64,000 bases of DNA from Dipteris shenzhenensis (lineage: Eukaryota > Polypodiophyta > Polypodiopsida > Gleicheniales): the NCBI GenBank assembly GCA_047967505.1, contig CM106540.1; one strand, 5' to 3'. The position numbers and the translations under genes were made by a program. Position 1 is the stretch's first letter. Every line of letters starts with the position of its first letter. Under the pieces are notes generated by a model. That model saw only the letters and a list, made by a program, of their open reading frames with translations, was not told where the DNA came from and ran no database searches. Of the stretch, positions 35,894-47,050 are shown one piece after another.

Positions 35894-38800
35894 ATTGGAG
35901 GGCGTAAGATTGGTCTTCTCAATCTTTATGCTCCCAACAACAAAGGGGAGCAGATCTCCTTTTGGAAGGAGTTACTCTCTTGGGCCCCCATTGTAGATTC
36001 TTGGATCATTGGTGGTGACTTCAACATGGTTGAGTTGCCTTCAAACAAAAAGGGAGGCAGACAGGGTGGAATTCATTCTTTGGAGAGGGCAACCTAGGAT
36101 GCTTTCCTCTTTCAGTTCAGTGGCAGGGACACTTGGTTGGATGATGCCTTTCATATTATGCCATAGTCACTCCCGTACTCTTGGTCGAACAGGAGAATAC
36201 ACATGCCTATTCATGCACGGATTGATAGATTTTATGTAGACAATTGTGCACTTGACAGAGGAGGATCTATATGCATTTCTACTGGGGTTTGCACCTCAGA
36301 TCATTTTCCAGTGGTGTTGCAGATTCTTGAGCCTCATCGGAGAGGATGCTCTACCAGTGTCAGGATTCTGGATGCTTTTTATGCAGAGGAGAGCCTCACG
36401 GAGGATATTTTACAGATTTGGGTTTCTCACATATAGGGTGGAGCTATCCACCCATCTCAGGTAGCTGCAGCCTTATCTGGAATTAGTGGCTATTATCATA
36501 CAGTCGCTGATTCTAGGAGACATGAGATTCTTAAATGTGAGATTGGTATATGCCATCAGTTAGCATCCCTTCAGAGGGAAGAGCAGAAGAGGCCCATAGA
36601 TGCTTGGATTCAGCAGTGCCTTACTGCAGCAAGGGCTCATTTGTAGACATTGTTGGATGAGAGAGCAGAATATGCCTTTCATGCATGGGAATCCTTTTGG
36701 ATTCAGATGGGTGGCAGGGTCAACAAACACTTTTTCTCTAGTCATGGGCCCAAACATAGTAGAGATAGTGTTTCACAGCTTGTTGACTCAGACGGGGTGT
36801 TACAATCGGCAGATCCTGATGCTATCATGCATGTAGCTTCAGATTTTTTTGCATCCCTTCTTACTGCAGATCTAGGCACACAGGCCATTGATGATGCCAG
36901 AGAGGTTATTTGGCATTGTATCCCTGTATTGGTGAAGGATGAGATGTATGTTTCTCTGGATGCACCTTTCACCAATGCAGAATTCAAGACTGCATTACTT
37001 GCCCTTCACAAGGGCAAGTACCTAGGTTCAGATGGACTTACCCCCTCCTTTTTTATTACTTTTTGGGAGCAGATTGGTGATCACATTACATCAGCCCTAC
37101 AGGGCATGTGGGACTCTGGTGAGATGCCAGACTCACTTATAGATGGTCTCATTCATCTCATCCCAAAGGGGGGTAATAATAATCTTGTGTCTCAATGGAG
37201 ACCCATCACTCTATTGGGCACTTTTTACAAGATTCTGGCAAAAGCCATCAGTCTGCAGCTATAAGTTTTTCTTCCAGATTTGATTCATGACATGCAGATA
37301 GGGTTTGTGCATGGCAGAAGTATTTTTGATAATATTTTCTCATTTTGGGAGGCCTTAGAATGGGCCATGCAGAGCCGCCAGAGATTGGCCATTCTACTCT
37401 TGAACTTTGAGAAAGCTTACGACAGAGTAGATTGGGATTTTTTAGAGGGTACTCTATCTCGCTTTGGTTTTTTAGATGCATTGATTAGAGGAGTATCCTC
37501 TCTCTATAGATCAGCCCATACCCAGTTGCTCATTAGGGGGGTAAGAGGGGACAGGTTTTAGATTTCTAGATCCATCCGCCAGGGATGTCCTCTTGCCCCG
37601 TTTCTTTTTCTGTTTGTGGCGGAAGCTATGAGTATCTACATTAGATCTCAAGATGATATTTATGGGCTGAGGCTTCCTATCCGCTGGGAAGAAGAGCTCC
37701 TAGATAGTGAGTTGGTAGATGACATGGCTATTTTTCTGGATGCTTCCCCCAGGACACTCACTTCCTTTCGGACAGCCTTGGATTTGTTTTGCACGGCTAT
37801 AGGTGCACACATTAATTCGCATAAATCTAGTGGTTTTTGGATTTGCGAGGATGACACCCCGGATTGGGGTAATGATATTGGCTTCACTTGGGTACAGAGG
37901 GGCATCTCTGTCAGATATTTGGGCTGCCAGGTTGGGGTGGGCATCTCTCCTTCACAATAGTTTGCTCCGATGTTGGAAAGCATCAGAAGAAAGCTCCTTT
38001 TCTGGAGCTCTCAGCCAAATTGGACTTGGCCTCTAGGGTGGTGGTGGTTAACCAGGTTCTTCTAGCCACAGCATGGTTTGTATACTCTTGTTGGTGCCAC
38101 TCTAGGGATTGTATCACTCAACTTAAGAGGCCTGTATGAAAAATTTTATGGAGTGGTCTAGATGGCACAACTGATGTTACAGCCAGGGTGGCTTGGGAGA
38201 CCTTGATTCTTCCTACAAGAGAAGGGGGTTTGAATATCATCAACCCAGATCTACAGTGCAGAGCTTTACTTTGCAAGTTCGTTGTGAGAGGTCTTATGCC
38301 AAGGCAAGAGCCTTGGAAGGATTTTTTTATCAGATGCATACAGTCTTGCACGTCCGCTTTAGGAGAGGATTGGGGACACATAGTACTAAATGGGTTTTCA
38401 CCATAGCCCACCTCAGGTCTCCCTCTTTCCTTCTTATGGTTGCTATCCTAAAAGCATGGGCCAGCTTCAGGAGTACCCTTTGCAGGATTCCCCCATCCAC
38501 CCGTGAAGAGATTGAAAGGCATCCTATCATGTGGAATGACAGGATTTTGGATGAGCTTGGCAGACCACTTGGAGCTTCTCCTTACATGTAGTGGCCAAGA
38601 TGGGAGAGGGGCCCTGCATCTACAATGGGAGCATGGAAAGCCTTCAGGAAGCTTCCTGCAGACCAATAGGCCCAGATGGTTCTTAATCTCAGAAGGAGTG
38701 CAAGGAGAGTCCAACAGATTGATGCAGCCTTGCCCTTGGATTGGGTGGACACAAATGACATGCCTATTACTTGCTCCACCTGGATGGGGGCATTTTCCAG

Positions 38801-39060
38801 ATTGGGAGTTCCTTTACAAGTGATTTCTTTTCTTAACACATGAGGATGCCTTAGTTTTTTATGTTTCTTCGGGGGGCAGGCTGTCCAGATCCACACACGA
38901 TATCTTGTTGGAGGTACCCATGGAGCATGGCTCTCTTTCATAGTGGTACTTGGATCTTGACCCGCTTCTCCTCGCCCTTGGCTCATGGAGGCTGTGGCTC
39001 TATGGAGGTGTCCCAATTAAGTTTTTGTAGTGGGACCCTGGGGAATGGGAATGGATAGAT
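35894..39060 (+). mobile_element. LINE (non-LTR retrotransposon), 5'-truncated, + copy
   Basis: Broken frames give a plant L1-type ORF2. The endonuclease part includes GRKIGLLNLYAPNN-like sequence and AQDHFPVVLQILEPH-like motifs near 36290. The RT includes FKTALLALHKGKYLGSDGLT (37000), LIPKGGNNNLVSQWRPITLL, KIQIGFVHGRSIFDNI-like sequence, LLNFEKAYDRVDWDF, RQGCPLAPFLFLFVAEAMS, and LVDDMAIFLD where ADDTA is usual. The 3' part, to 39060, has weaker C-terminal homology. The copy starts abruptly within the endonuclease domain, typical 5' truncation. Its homologue lies inverted at 39364-42640. Many frameshifts make it inactive. Confidence 0.9.
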
Positions 39061-39074
39061 AAAGGGCATTTGTA

Positions 39075-39363
39075 ATGGCGTCTGATGCTCTTTCACAGAT
39101 AGTCACTAAAAAGCTTGACAAGAACAACTTCCAAGCATGGAAAAGGCTATTGGGAGTTCATTATTGGAGCTAAACAAGAACGAGTTATTCCTAATGTTCC
39201 CAATCAACAGGAGTTGCAGGCATTTAAAGGCTAGCATGAGAGAGCCGAAAAAGTTATGTACTGGCTATCTATCAGTATTTTAGATTCTATGATTGTGCAT
39301 ATTCAGGATGCAAGCACACCTAAGGAGGCATGGGATACTTTGACAAAAATGTATAGCACAAAT
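39075..39363 (+). mobile_element. Ty1/copia gag N-terminal fragment
   Basis: From the ATG at 39075 the frame reads MASDALSQIVTKKLDKNNFQ and WKRLLGVHYW. After a shift it reads EKVMYWLSISILDSMI, then STPKEAWDTLTKMYSTN. This is the start of a copia gag (UBN2-type) domain: an x-NF-x-x-W segment, the A-x-x-x-I segment, and A-x-x-x-W-x-x-L-x-x-x-Y. It ends abruptly at 39363, where the inverted LINE copy begins. It lies in the spacer between the two LINE copies, and pol is absent. Confidence 0.78.
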
Positions 39364-42300
39364 ATTCCACATGATAGGCGACCTTTCAATCTCCACGGGT
39401 GGATGGGGGAATCTTGCGAAGAGTACTCCTGAATCTGGCCCATGCTTTCAGGATAGCAACCATAAGAGGGGAAGAGGGAGACTTGAGGTGGGTTGTGGTG
39501 AAAACCCATTTAGTACTGTGTGTCCAATCCTCTCCTGAAGCGACGAGACTATATGCATTTGATAAAAAAATCCTTCCAAGGCTCTTGCCCTAGCATAAGC
39601 CCTCTCACAATGAACTTGCAGAGTAAAGCTCTGCACTGTAGATCTGGGTCGATGATATTCAAAACCCCTTCTCTTGTAGGAAGAATCAAGGTCTCCCAAG
39701 CCACCTTGGCTGTAACATCAGTTGTGCCATCTAGACCACTCCATCAAAAGTTTTGTACAAGCCTCTTAAGCTGAGTGATACAATCCCTAGAGTGGCACCA
39801 ACAAGAGCATACAAGCCATGCTATGGCTAGAAGAACCTGGTTAACCACCACCACCTTGGAGGCCAAGTCAAGTTTGGCTGAGAGCTTCAGAAAAGGAGCT
39901 TTCTTCTGATGCTTTCCAACACCGGAGCAACTATTGTGAAGGAGAGATGCCCACCCCAACCTAGCAGCCCAAATATCTGACGGAGACTCCCCTCTGTACC
40001 CAAGTGAAGCCAATATCATTACCCAATCCAGGGTGTCATCCTCGCAAATCCAAAAACCACTAGATTTATGCCAATTAATGTGTGCACCTGCAGTCGTGCA
40101 AAACATGTCCAGAAGGAAGTGAGTGTCCTAGGGGAGGCATCCAAAAAAATAGCTGTGTCATCTGCCAACTCACTATCTAGGAGCTCTTCTTCCTGGCGGA
40201 TAGGAAGCCTCAACCCATAAATATCAGCTTGAGATCTAATGTAGATACTCATAGCTTCCGCCACAAATAGAAAAAGAAACGAGGCAAGAGGACATCCCTG
40301 GCGGACGGATCTGGAAATCTGAATCATGTCCCCTCTTACCCCCCCAATGAGCAATTGGCTATGGGCTGATTTGTAGAGAGAGGATACTCCTCTAATCCAT
40401 GCATCTAAAAAATCAAAGTAAAATAGAGTACCCTTTAAAAAATCCCAGTCTACTCTGAAAGTCCAAGAGTAGATGGCCAATCTCTCGCAGCTCTACATGG
40501 CCCATTCTGAGGCCTCCCAAAATGAGAAAATATTATCAAAAATACTTCTGCCATGCACAAACCCTATCTGCATGTCATGAATCAAATCTGGAAGAAAAAC
40601 ATGTAGCCATAGATTGATGGCTTTCTGCAGAATCTTGTAAAAAGTGCCCAATAGAGTGATGGGTCTCCATTAAGACACGAGATTCCTATTACACCCCTTT
40701 GGGATGAGATGAATGAGACCATCCGTAAGTGAGTCCGACATCTCACTAGAGTCCCACATGCCCTGCACGGCTGATGTAATGTGATCACCAATCTGCTCCC
40801 AAAAAGTAATAAAAAAGGAGGGGGTAAGTCCATCTGAACCTGGGCACTTGCCCTTATGAAGGGCAAGTAATGCAGTCTTGAATTCTGCATTGGTGAAAGG
40901 TGCATCCAGAGAAACATACATCTCATCCTTCACCAATACAGGGATACACTGCCAAATAACCTCTCTGGCATCATCAATGGCCTGTGTGCTTGGATCTATA
41001 GTAAGAAGGGATGCAAAAAAATTTGAAGCTACACGCATGACAGCATCAAGATCTGACTGTAACACCCCTCTGAGTCAACAAACTGTGAAACACTATCTCT
41101 ACTATGTCTGGGCCCATGAGTAGAGAAAAAGTGTTTGTTGACCCTGCCACCCATCTGAATCCAAAATGATTCCCGTGCATGAAAGGCATATTCTGCTCTC
41201 TAATCCAACAATGTCTGCAAATGAGCCCTTGCTATAGCAAGGCACTCCTGAATCCAAGCATCTGTGGGCCTTTTCTGCTCTTCCCTCTGAAGGGATGCTA
41301 ACTGTTGGCATATACCAATCTCACATCTGAGAATCTCACATCTCCTAGAATTAGCGACTGTATGATAATAGTCACTAATTTCAGATATGGCTGCAACTAC
41401 GTGAGAGGGGTGGACAGCTCCACCCTGTATGTGAGAAACCCAAATCTATAAAATATCCTCCGTGAGGCTCTCCTCTACATAAAAAGCATATGAAATCCTA
41501 ACCCTGGCAGAGCGTCCTCTTCGATGAGGCTCAAGAATTTGCAACACCACTGGAAAATGATCTGAGGTGGAAACCCCAGTAGAAATGCATACAGATCCTC
41601 CTTTGTAAAGTGCGCAATCGTCTACATAAAATCTGTCAATCCGTGCATGAATGGGCATGTGTATTCTCCTATTTGACCAAGAGTACAGGAGTGACTGTGG
41701 CATAATATGAAAGGCATCATCCAACCAAGTGTCCCTGCCACTAAACTGAAAGAGGAAGGCATCCCAGGCTGCCCTCTCCAAAGAATGAATTCCACCCTGT
41801 CTGCCTCCCTTTTTGTCTGAAGGCAAGTTAACCATGTTGAAGTTGCCACCAATGATCCAAGATTCTGCAATGGGGGCCCAAGAGAGTAACTCCTTCCAAA
41901 AGGAGATTCGCTCCCCTCTGTTGTTGGGAGCATAAAGATTGAGAAGACCAATCTTACGCCCTCCAATCAAAATAATGATCCATTGAGCTCTAGAAGGGGA
42001 GATAATACCATGACCAGCAACCAAGGGGAGAATAGAAAGAGATCACTGGCATCCAACTTGTGTTCCTGGATAAAAAGGATATCAATAGCACCTTCAGTGA
42101 CACCTAGATGAAGTTGGTTCCGGATTAGCTACCTACGGTGACTGTGTGGAACTCCGCCTAGGCCTTGTATGTTCCAGCTGACTATCCTCATCGATCGGAG
42201 GATGCTGGATGGAAAGGCTTACCCGACCTAGTAGAGGAAACCAGCTTCCCCTTGGCCAAAACACTCCTGTTGAGGGCAAGAAACTCAACAGGTGAAAGGA

Positions 42301-42640
42301 TCCCCACACTTGCTGAAAGGGAGGCCCTGTCAGAAGGAATCCCAATGAACGAGACCCCTAAGGTGGAGGGCACAAACTCCTCATCATCCATGAAAGTCGC
42401 CGAATCTGCCAGTTCCAAAAAAGAATTCCTAATAAGTAAGTCCTGGCCGAGGAGTGCGAAGAAGACTTGCACTCGTGGAAGATGGAGGAGAAGGACCTGT
42501 CAGGCCTCTATCAGCAGAACTGGAGCTAGGGGTTGAGGAGGCCTGTGGTTGGGGTGAAGAGGAACCTGGAGCCCTCATCTGCCATGGGATTTCCAAAGTC
42601 TGCCAAAAAAATTTCTGCAAGTCAATAGGAATCTGAAGCT
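39364..42640 (-). mobile_element. LINE (non-LTR retrotransposon), - copy, longer 5' end
   Basis: This is the reverse-oriented copy of the LINE at 35894. From 42640 leftward it has a Ser/Pro-rich end of an upstream ORF. The endonuclease starts with SWNIQGLGGVPH and continues with FIQEHKLDASDL, then IGLLNLYAPNNRGERI, WIIGGNFNMV, and RIDRFYVDD. The RT follows (FKTALLALHKGKCPGSDGLT, RVDWDFLKGT, RQGCPLASFLFLFVAEAMS, LADDTAIFLDASPRTL). It keeps ADDTA at the catalytic site, while frameshifts separate the domains. It is truncated at 39364 in the region downstream of the RT. LINEs reverse-transcribe their RNA at a nicked genomic target. Confidence 0.9.
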
Positions 42641-42844
42641 TAAGGTTGCACTAACTTTACTTTTTAAAGGGTTTTTATTGAAACAAGCATTTTTTAAAAA
42701 TTCAAGATTTTGTCCCTATATAAGAGAATGTGCCCTCATTTTCATTTCATTTTTTAAAGAGCTCTCCACTCCCACACCACCTCCCACTTGCCCCTGAGAT
42801 TTCCACCCTATCACCCTTTCTCTTGCACACTCTCTCCATCCCCC
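42641..42844 (+). promoter_or_regulatory. 5' flank of the CENH3-like pseudogene, with TATA-like box
   Basis: TATATAAG lies at 42717-42724, about 120 bp before the ATG. It is followed by a C/T-rich stretch that looks like a plant 5' UTR. This may be a retained promoter or chance. Confidence 0.35.
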
Positions 42845-43607
42845 ATGGCTAGGCCCAAGATCAAGGCACCACAGAGATTAGCACAACCAGACTCACCTCC
42901 AGACTCAAAGACAGAGAGTGATAGCCCCCCCCCTCTCCCCCCGATGATCCCTGTTGAAGGGAGAAACTATCAATCCGAAAGCCAGACAGGGAGCAAGAGG
43001 GACAAAGGAAGGCACAAGAGGAGGGATAGAGGAAGGCACAAGAAGATCCTCTAATAGAGGCAGATGACTCAGAGAGCACAGAGGAGGAGCGTGTGGAAGA
43101 GGAACAACGAAGGACAGAGCAGAGGACCAAGAGAAGAATAGACAATCAGGGTCCATGCCAATGGGGGAGAGGTGCACGAGCTCCAAGTGCAAGTCAAAGA
43201 GGCTCTCAACATCTAGGAAGAGGCCCTCCACATCAAGGGCAAAGAGGCCCTCCTCCAGTGAGGCAGTACAAATTCAAGCCAGGGACAATGGCACTATGGG
43301 AGATCAAAAAGTTTCAGAAGTCCATTGATTTGCTGATCCCGATGGCCAGCTTCACAAGAGTGGTACGCGAGGTCATGTAGGACCTCAACCTTAGCCCAAT
43401 GTCTCAGTTTTATAGGCGCAGAGTTGTGGAGGCTCCCTGGCATATTTCTAGAGACACCTTGCTTGTGCTGCATCATGCATCTGAGGCCTACCTCTAGTAG
43501 ACCTCATGGATGACACCCTACTGGCTGCCATCCATAGGAAAAGGGTCATGGTGACCACTATAGACATGCAATTTATTGTACGTCTTAGGAAGCCCAAGGG
43601 CACTTAG
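42845..43607 (+). pseudogene. CENH3: centromeric histone H3-like (CENH3) pseudogene, intronless
   Basis: The ATG at 42845 starts MARPKIKAPQRLAQ, the MAR-T/P-K opening of H3-family proteins. A Pro/Ser/acidic and then basic tail follows until stops at about 43052. After a frameshift the core continues near 43270: KPGTMALWEIKKFQKSIDLL (alpha-N and alpha-1), IPMASFTRVVREVM, then TAG at 43378-43380. The same frame continues with RDTLLVLHHASEAYL (alpha-2). A dinucleotide insertion near 43495 shifts to LVDLMDDTLLAAIHRKRVMV and TIDMQFIVRLRK (alpha-3), with TAG at 43605-43607. DLLIP-x-x-x-F resembles CENH3 rather than canonical H3 (ELLIRKLPF). The stretch between alpha-1 and alpha-2 is about 12 residues longer than in H3, as in CENH3 but more so. 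CENH3 marks centromeric nucleosomes. Plant CENH3 genes have introns, so a processed copy is likely; at least two frameshifts and one nonsense codon make it inactive. Confidence 0.82.
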
Positions 43608-43625
43608 GGATTTTGTATGCTCCAC

Positions 43626-43703
43626 CTTGTACTCTGCCTATGGGCATCTATCTTGTACTCTACCTATGGGCATCTACCTTGTACTCTACCTACGGGCATC
43701 AAT
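43626..43703. repeat. 26-bp tandem repeat x 3 downstream of the pseudogene
   Basis: CTTGTACTCTACCTATGGGC and its near copies start at 43626, 43652 and 43678. They lie directly after the pseudogene stop, in what would be its 3' UTR. Confidence 0.93.
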
Positions 43704-44186
43704 ATAATAAAATGTCTTTTTTAGAATTGTGTTTGCAGTTGCAATATTAAATTTATTTTCAATGTATTTGCAATCTATTAATTTACTTACATGCACTATC
43801 AATGTATAGAAAAGCAAAATGAAATAATGAACATCAAATCTTAATAGAACATGCAAAAGGAAATAATACTCAATTTTACTAAACATAGAAAAGGAAACAA
43901 TGTTCTCTAAACGAGAAGATAAAATTATTTGAAAATGGTAATCTTTATTTACATTGAGTAGTATCACAAAGATCATCAAAGCTTGAATGCCTAAGCTACT
44001 CTAGTCTACGCTTCTTTCTGCTTGGCTCAGATCCCTTTTTTGCTTGCTAAAGCAGAGAGGTCTGCACAATTTCATTCTCTATAGCTAAGGGATTTGTAAT
44101 ACCAGCTAGCGCTGCAATAGCTATAATACTATGAAGCGGACTAGATCGTGTGTCTGAGAATAAAAATAAAGCTACACTACGCCTAA
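43704..44186. other. no gene recognised
   Basis: AT-rich sequence between the pseudogene and the last exon of the minus-strand locus; it may include that locus's 3' flank. No poly(A) tract marks an end for the histone copy. Confidence 0.4.
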
Positions 44187-44482
44187 TCAGAACAACACGA
44201 TCGGACGGATGGGCCTCATCTTCACCATCTGATTGAGGACCCTGAACTTCATGATGTTTATCTTTCCATCCAGTGATAATTGTCGATGGAACACCAAAAT
44301 GTTTTGAGCCACTTTGTTGATGTAGTGGCCAATTGATGCCATCCCCCCACCAAAAGACCCTCTAGTTCCACCCTTGCATCCAGCATACTCATCAACCCAT
44401 AAAATATCCTGCAACCAACATATTACATTAAAATCCAAAGATTATATAAATTAATAAAATATCAATTTTCAAGAATTAATCA

Positions 44483-44774
44483 GAATAAGGGTTTTTTTCC
44501 AAGTAAAAATCATATCTTTAAGAAATCTTATTTGGGAGGCCACTGACACCCTAGCAACCATGCCCATGAATTTTTTGCCCAAAAAATCCCTGCAAACTGG
44601 GCTCTGGTCACATGATGCAAAAACTAGGCTCTGGTCACATGATGTTGGATTTTGGGATTGTAGGGGTTTTTTGGGCAAAAAATTTATGGGCATGGTTGCT
44701 AGGGTCCCAGTGGCCTCCCAAAAAATATTTCTTAAAGATATGATTTTAATCTGTGAAAAAACCATAACCCTATT
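44483..44774. mobile_element. foldback/MITE-like element 1 in the intron
   Basis: Arms of about 110 bp (44483-44597 and 44656-44774) are reverse complements, for example AAATCATATCTTTAAGAAAT and GGGAGGCCACTGACACCCTA against their complements. The short loop repeats GGGCTCTGGTCACATGATG-like phrases. It shares its arm core (GGGAGGCC, CTGACACCCTAGCAACCATG) with element 2. No transposase is present. Confidence 0.85.
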
Positions 44775-44936
44775 TTCACAAATGGAATGGGAGGGGCAAG
44801 TGGCAGGGGCATGTGTAAGGGGCAAGTGGCAGGGAAAAGTGGCAGGGCAAGTGTGACAGTGGCAGGATGTCCTGGGTTCAAAATCATAACATTTGGTTGG
44901 GTTTTGTACCCTAAACCCTTAATCTTGTTTTTCATT

Positions 44937-45165
44937 CCCTAAATCAAATTTGGGAGGCCTCTGACACCCTAGCAACCATGTCCATCATTTTCAAGCCAAA
45001 AACCCCCTTGGAAGCCCTAAATCTGACATCATGTGACTAGAGCCCTGTTCAATAAACCACATAATGTTGGATTTAGGGTTTCTAGGGGGGTTTTTGGCTT
45101 GAAAATGATGGACATTGTTGCTAGGATGTCAGAGGCCTCCCAAATTTGATTTAGGGAATGAAAAA
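44937..45165. mobile_element. foldback/MITE-like element 2 in the intron
   Basis: Arms of about 95 bp (CCCTAAATCAAATTTGGGAG and its complement) enclose a loop of about 35 bp. It is flanked by a direct repeat of about 70 bp (44866-44936 and 45174-45243), both containing TTGGGTTTT and ending in a TTTTTCATTCC/TTTTTTATTCC type phrase. The core of the arms matches element 1. Confidence 0.85.
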
Positions 45166-46554
45166 AAAGATGTGGATGTCTTGAAAAGTCATAAAATTTG
45201 CTTGGGTTTTCTACTATAAACCCTAAACCCTATTTTTTATTCCCTACCAATTGAAGAAAAAGCAATGATTTTTCTTCCTAAAATGGAACCTAGAATTATA
45301 GTAATGATTTTGAAGCACATGATGAAGCTGGCAAAGCTACATACCCTTTTTGCCTCATCGCAGAGTGCGTCAGCTACAATGTCCAACTGGACTCCCTTTT
45401 GTGGTTGATCTTGAACTTCATGTTGGCTTGAGGTGCCAGCTTCTTCATCTCTGTCCCCAAACAATTCCCTCTTCAAATTCATGAACTGCTCATTGGGCAT
45501 GTCGTACTCTGGTGCGGCATCCTTGATTGCCTTCTGTGTTAGTTGGATTGCCTCCAGAGATCAATGAGGCTCAAGTCATCAAAGCGTGCAATCTCATCGA
45601 TTGCTGGATTCACTGGAGCATCAAAGTCAATGACATCATCAAAAGTGTCATTCGAGAGCCGACAGAGCACCTCATCCTCTCGAATTCTTCCATCACTTCC
45701 AATAGGGTAAGGTATTCCTCACCCTCAATCCTTATTGGATCACCAAAGCAAGGTGTGGCTTGCTTGCTGCCTCATCTGGATTATAGGTAGAGGATGGATA
45801 TGCATGAGTCGGATATGAAGATAAGATGACCTTGCTTTCAACTTGCTCCTCAGCTAGGCTACTAGTATGCTCCTTAGGCTCCAAGTCTAGGTTTAGGTCA
45901 TCTCCTCCACCAATTGTTGATGGACCTGCTCCACCACTTGTGGATGCACGACCCTCGGGCTACTCGCCAACATCCTCATCAAACTTGCTAGTGGCAAGGA
46001 GAACGGTAAGGGCTGCATCTCTCTCGATCAAATGAATTGGGCAAGATGAATCATCCCCGATGGGAATAGCGTACTCATGGAGAGAGAGAGGGACATTATC
46101 CATGGCCCTACCTAGTGTCTTCTCGAAGTTAGCACTCTGGTCAAAAGAGCTCAAAATATCCAATGAAACCCATTGGTGAGGGGAGTTAGCAATCACGACA
46201 AATTGCCCATGGATAAGTCTTTCAAAAAATTGAAGAGAGGGATTATCAGAGCAGGAAGGAGAGCTCTCAAGTGTGACTCAAGATGGAATGCTTTGTAGAA
46301 GATAGGATAAACCTGATCTGCAAAGGCATGGGAACTAGTGGATGAAATCCACTGGTCAAAAGCCTCTCTAGGGGAAGCCATGAGTGTAGGACGATGCTTG
46401 GGAAGATGAAAGAGGAGGTTGTGGAATGCAAGGTTACTCAAGTTGGGAAACTGAAAATGTGAAAATGACCTTAGAAGTGTACTTTATAAATGGAAATTGC
46501 CCTTAAAAATGCTCTTACTGACAATACTTTTATATTTATTGTTTTTTCTTTGGA

Positions 46555-46557
<3 letters not shown>

Positions 46558-46588
<31 letters not shown>

Positions 46589-46701
46589 TATCTCCCTCTC
46601 CTCTCTCTCACTCTCTCCCTCTCTCTCTCTCTCTCATAGACCCACAAGGTCTTCTGAGGATGTTAATATATCTTTCTTTCCCTTCCTTTGTGTCTCTCAT
46701 T

Positions 46702-46769
<68 letters not shown>

Positions 46770-46830
46770 CTCCTCTCCCTTGCTCTCTCTCTGTCTCTCT
46801 ATCTCTTTCCCTCCCTTTGTGTCCCTATTT

Positions 46831-46883
<53 letters not shown>

Positions 46884-46947
46884 CCCCTCCTCTCCCTTGC
46901 TCTCTCTCTGTCTCTCTATCTCTTTCCCTCCCTTTGTGTCCCTATTT

Positions 46948-47002
<55 letters not shown>
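46558..47002. repeat. (CT)n microsatellite field with 119-bp higher-order unit
   Basis: Several runs of 15-35 CT units are separated by non-repeat spacers. The spacer CTCCCCTCCTCTCCCTTGC to TTTGTGTCCCTATTTGCTC occurs twice (from about 46763 and 46882), giving a period near 119 bp. The long frames on both strands are Ser/Leu or Arg/Glu repeats, not genes. Confidence 0.95.
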
Positions 47003-47005
<3 letters not shown>

Positions 47006-47050
47006 ACCCGATGATCATCTTGTTGCCATGTTGCCCTTAGCTATCTATAT

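Larger units (their letters stand above)
44409..45344 (-). other. intron of the decayed gene
   Basis: GTATGT donor and TTGCAG acceptor bound 936 bp and join two exons in phase 0. The intron carries two related foldback elements and a GGGCAAGTGGCA minisatellite (about 44790-44870). Confidence 0.55.
44187..46381 (-). pseudogene. decayed multi-exon gene of unknown family
   Basis: Coding-like segments follow each other on the minus strand. The start is MASPREAFDQWISS (46381), and after a shift comes FFERLIHGQFVVIANSPHQW to DEDVGE, where a stop lies near 45960. An Ala/Gly/Ser and acidic linker follows, then DEVLCRLSNDTFDDVIDFDA, and finally AAPEYDMPNEQFMNLKREL up to ALCDEAKR. That exon ends at 45345 on a canonical donor (AGG/GTATGTAG). 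The acceptor TTGCAG/GATAT at 44409 opens a second exon in the same phase: DILWVDEYAGCKGG to VKMRPIRPIVLF, stop at 44187. At least three shifts or stops in the first exon argue for a pseudogene. No domain is recognised. It could belong to the same transcription unit as the locus at 48.1-49.5 kb, but nothing proves this. Confidence 0.5.
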
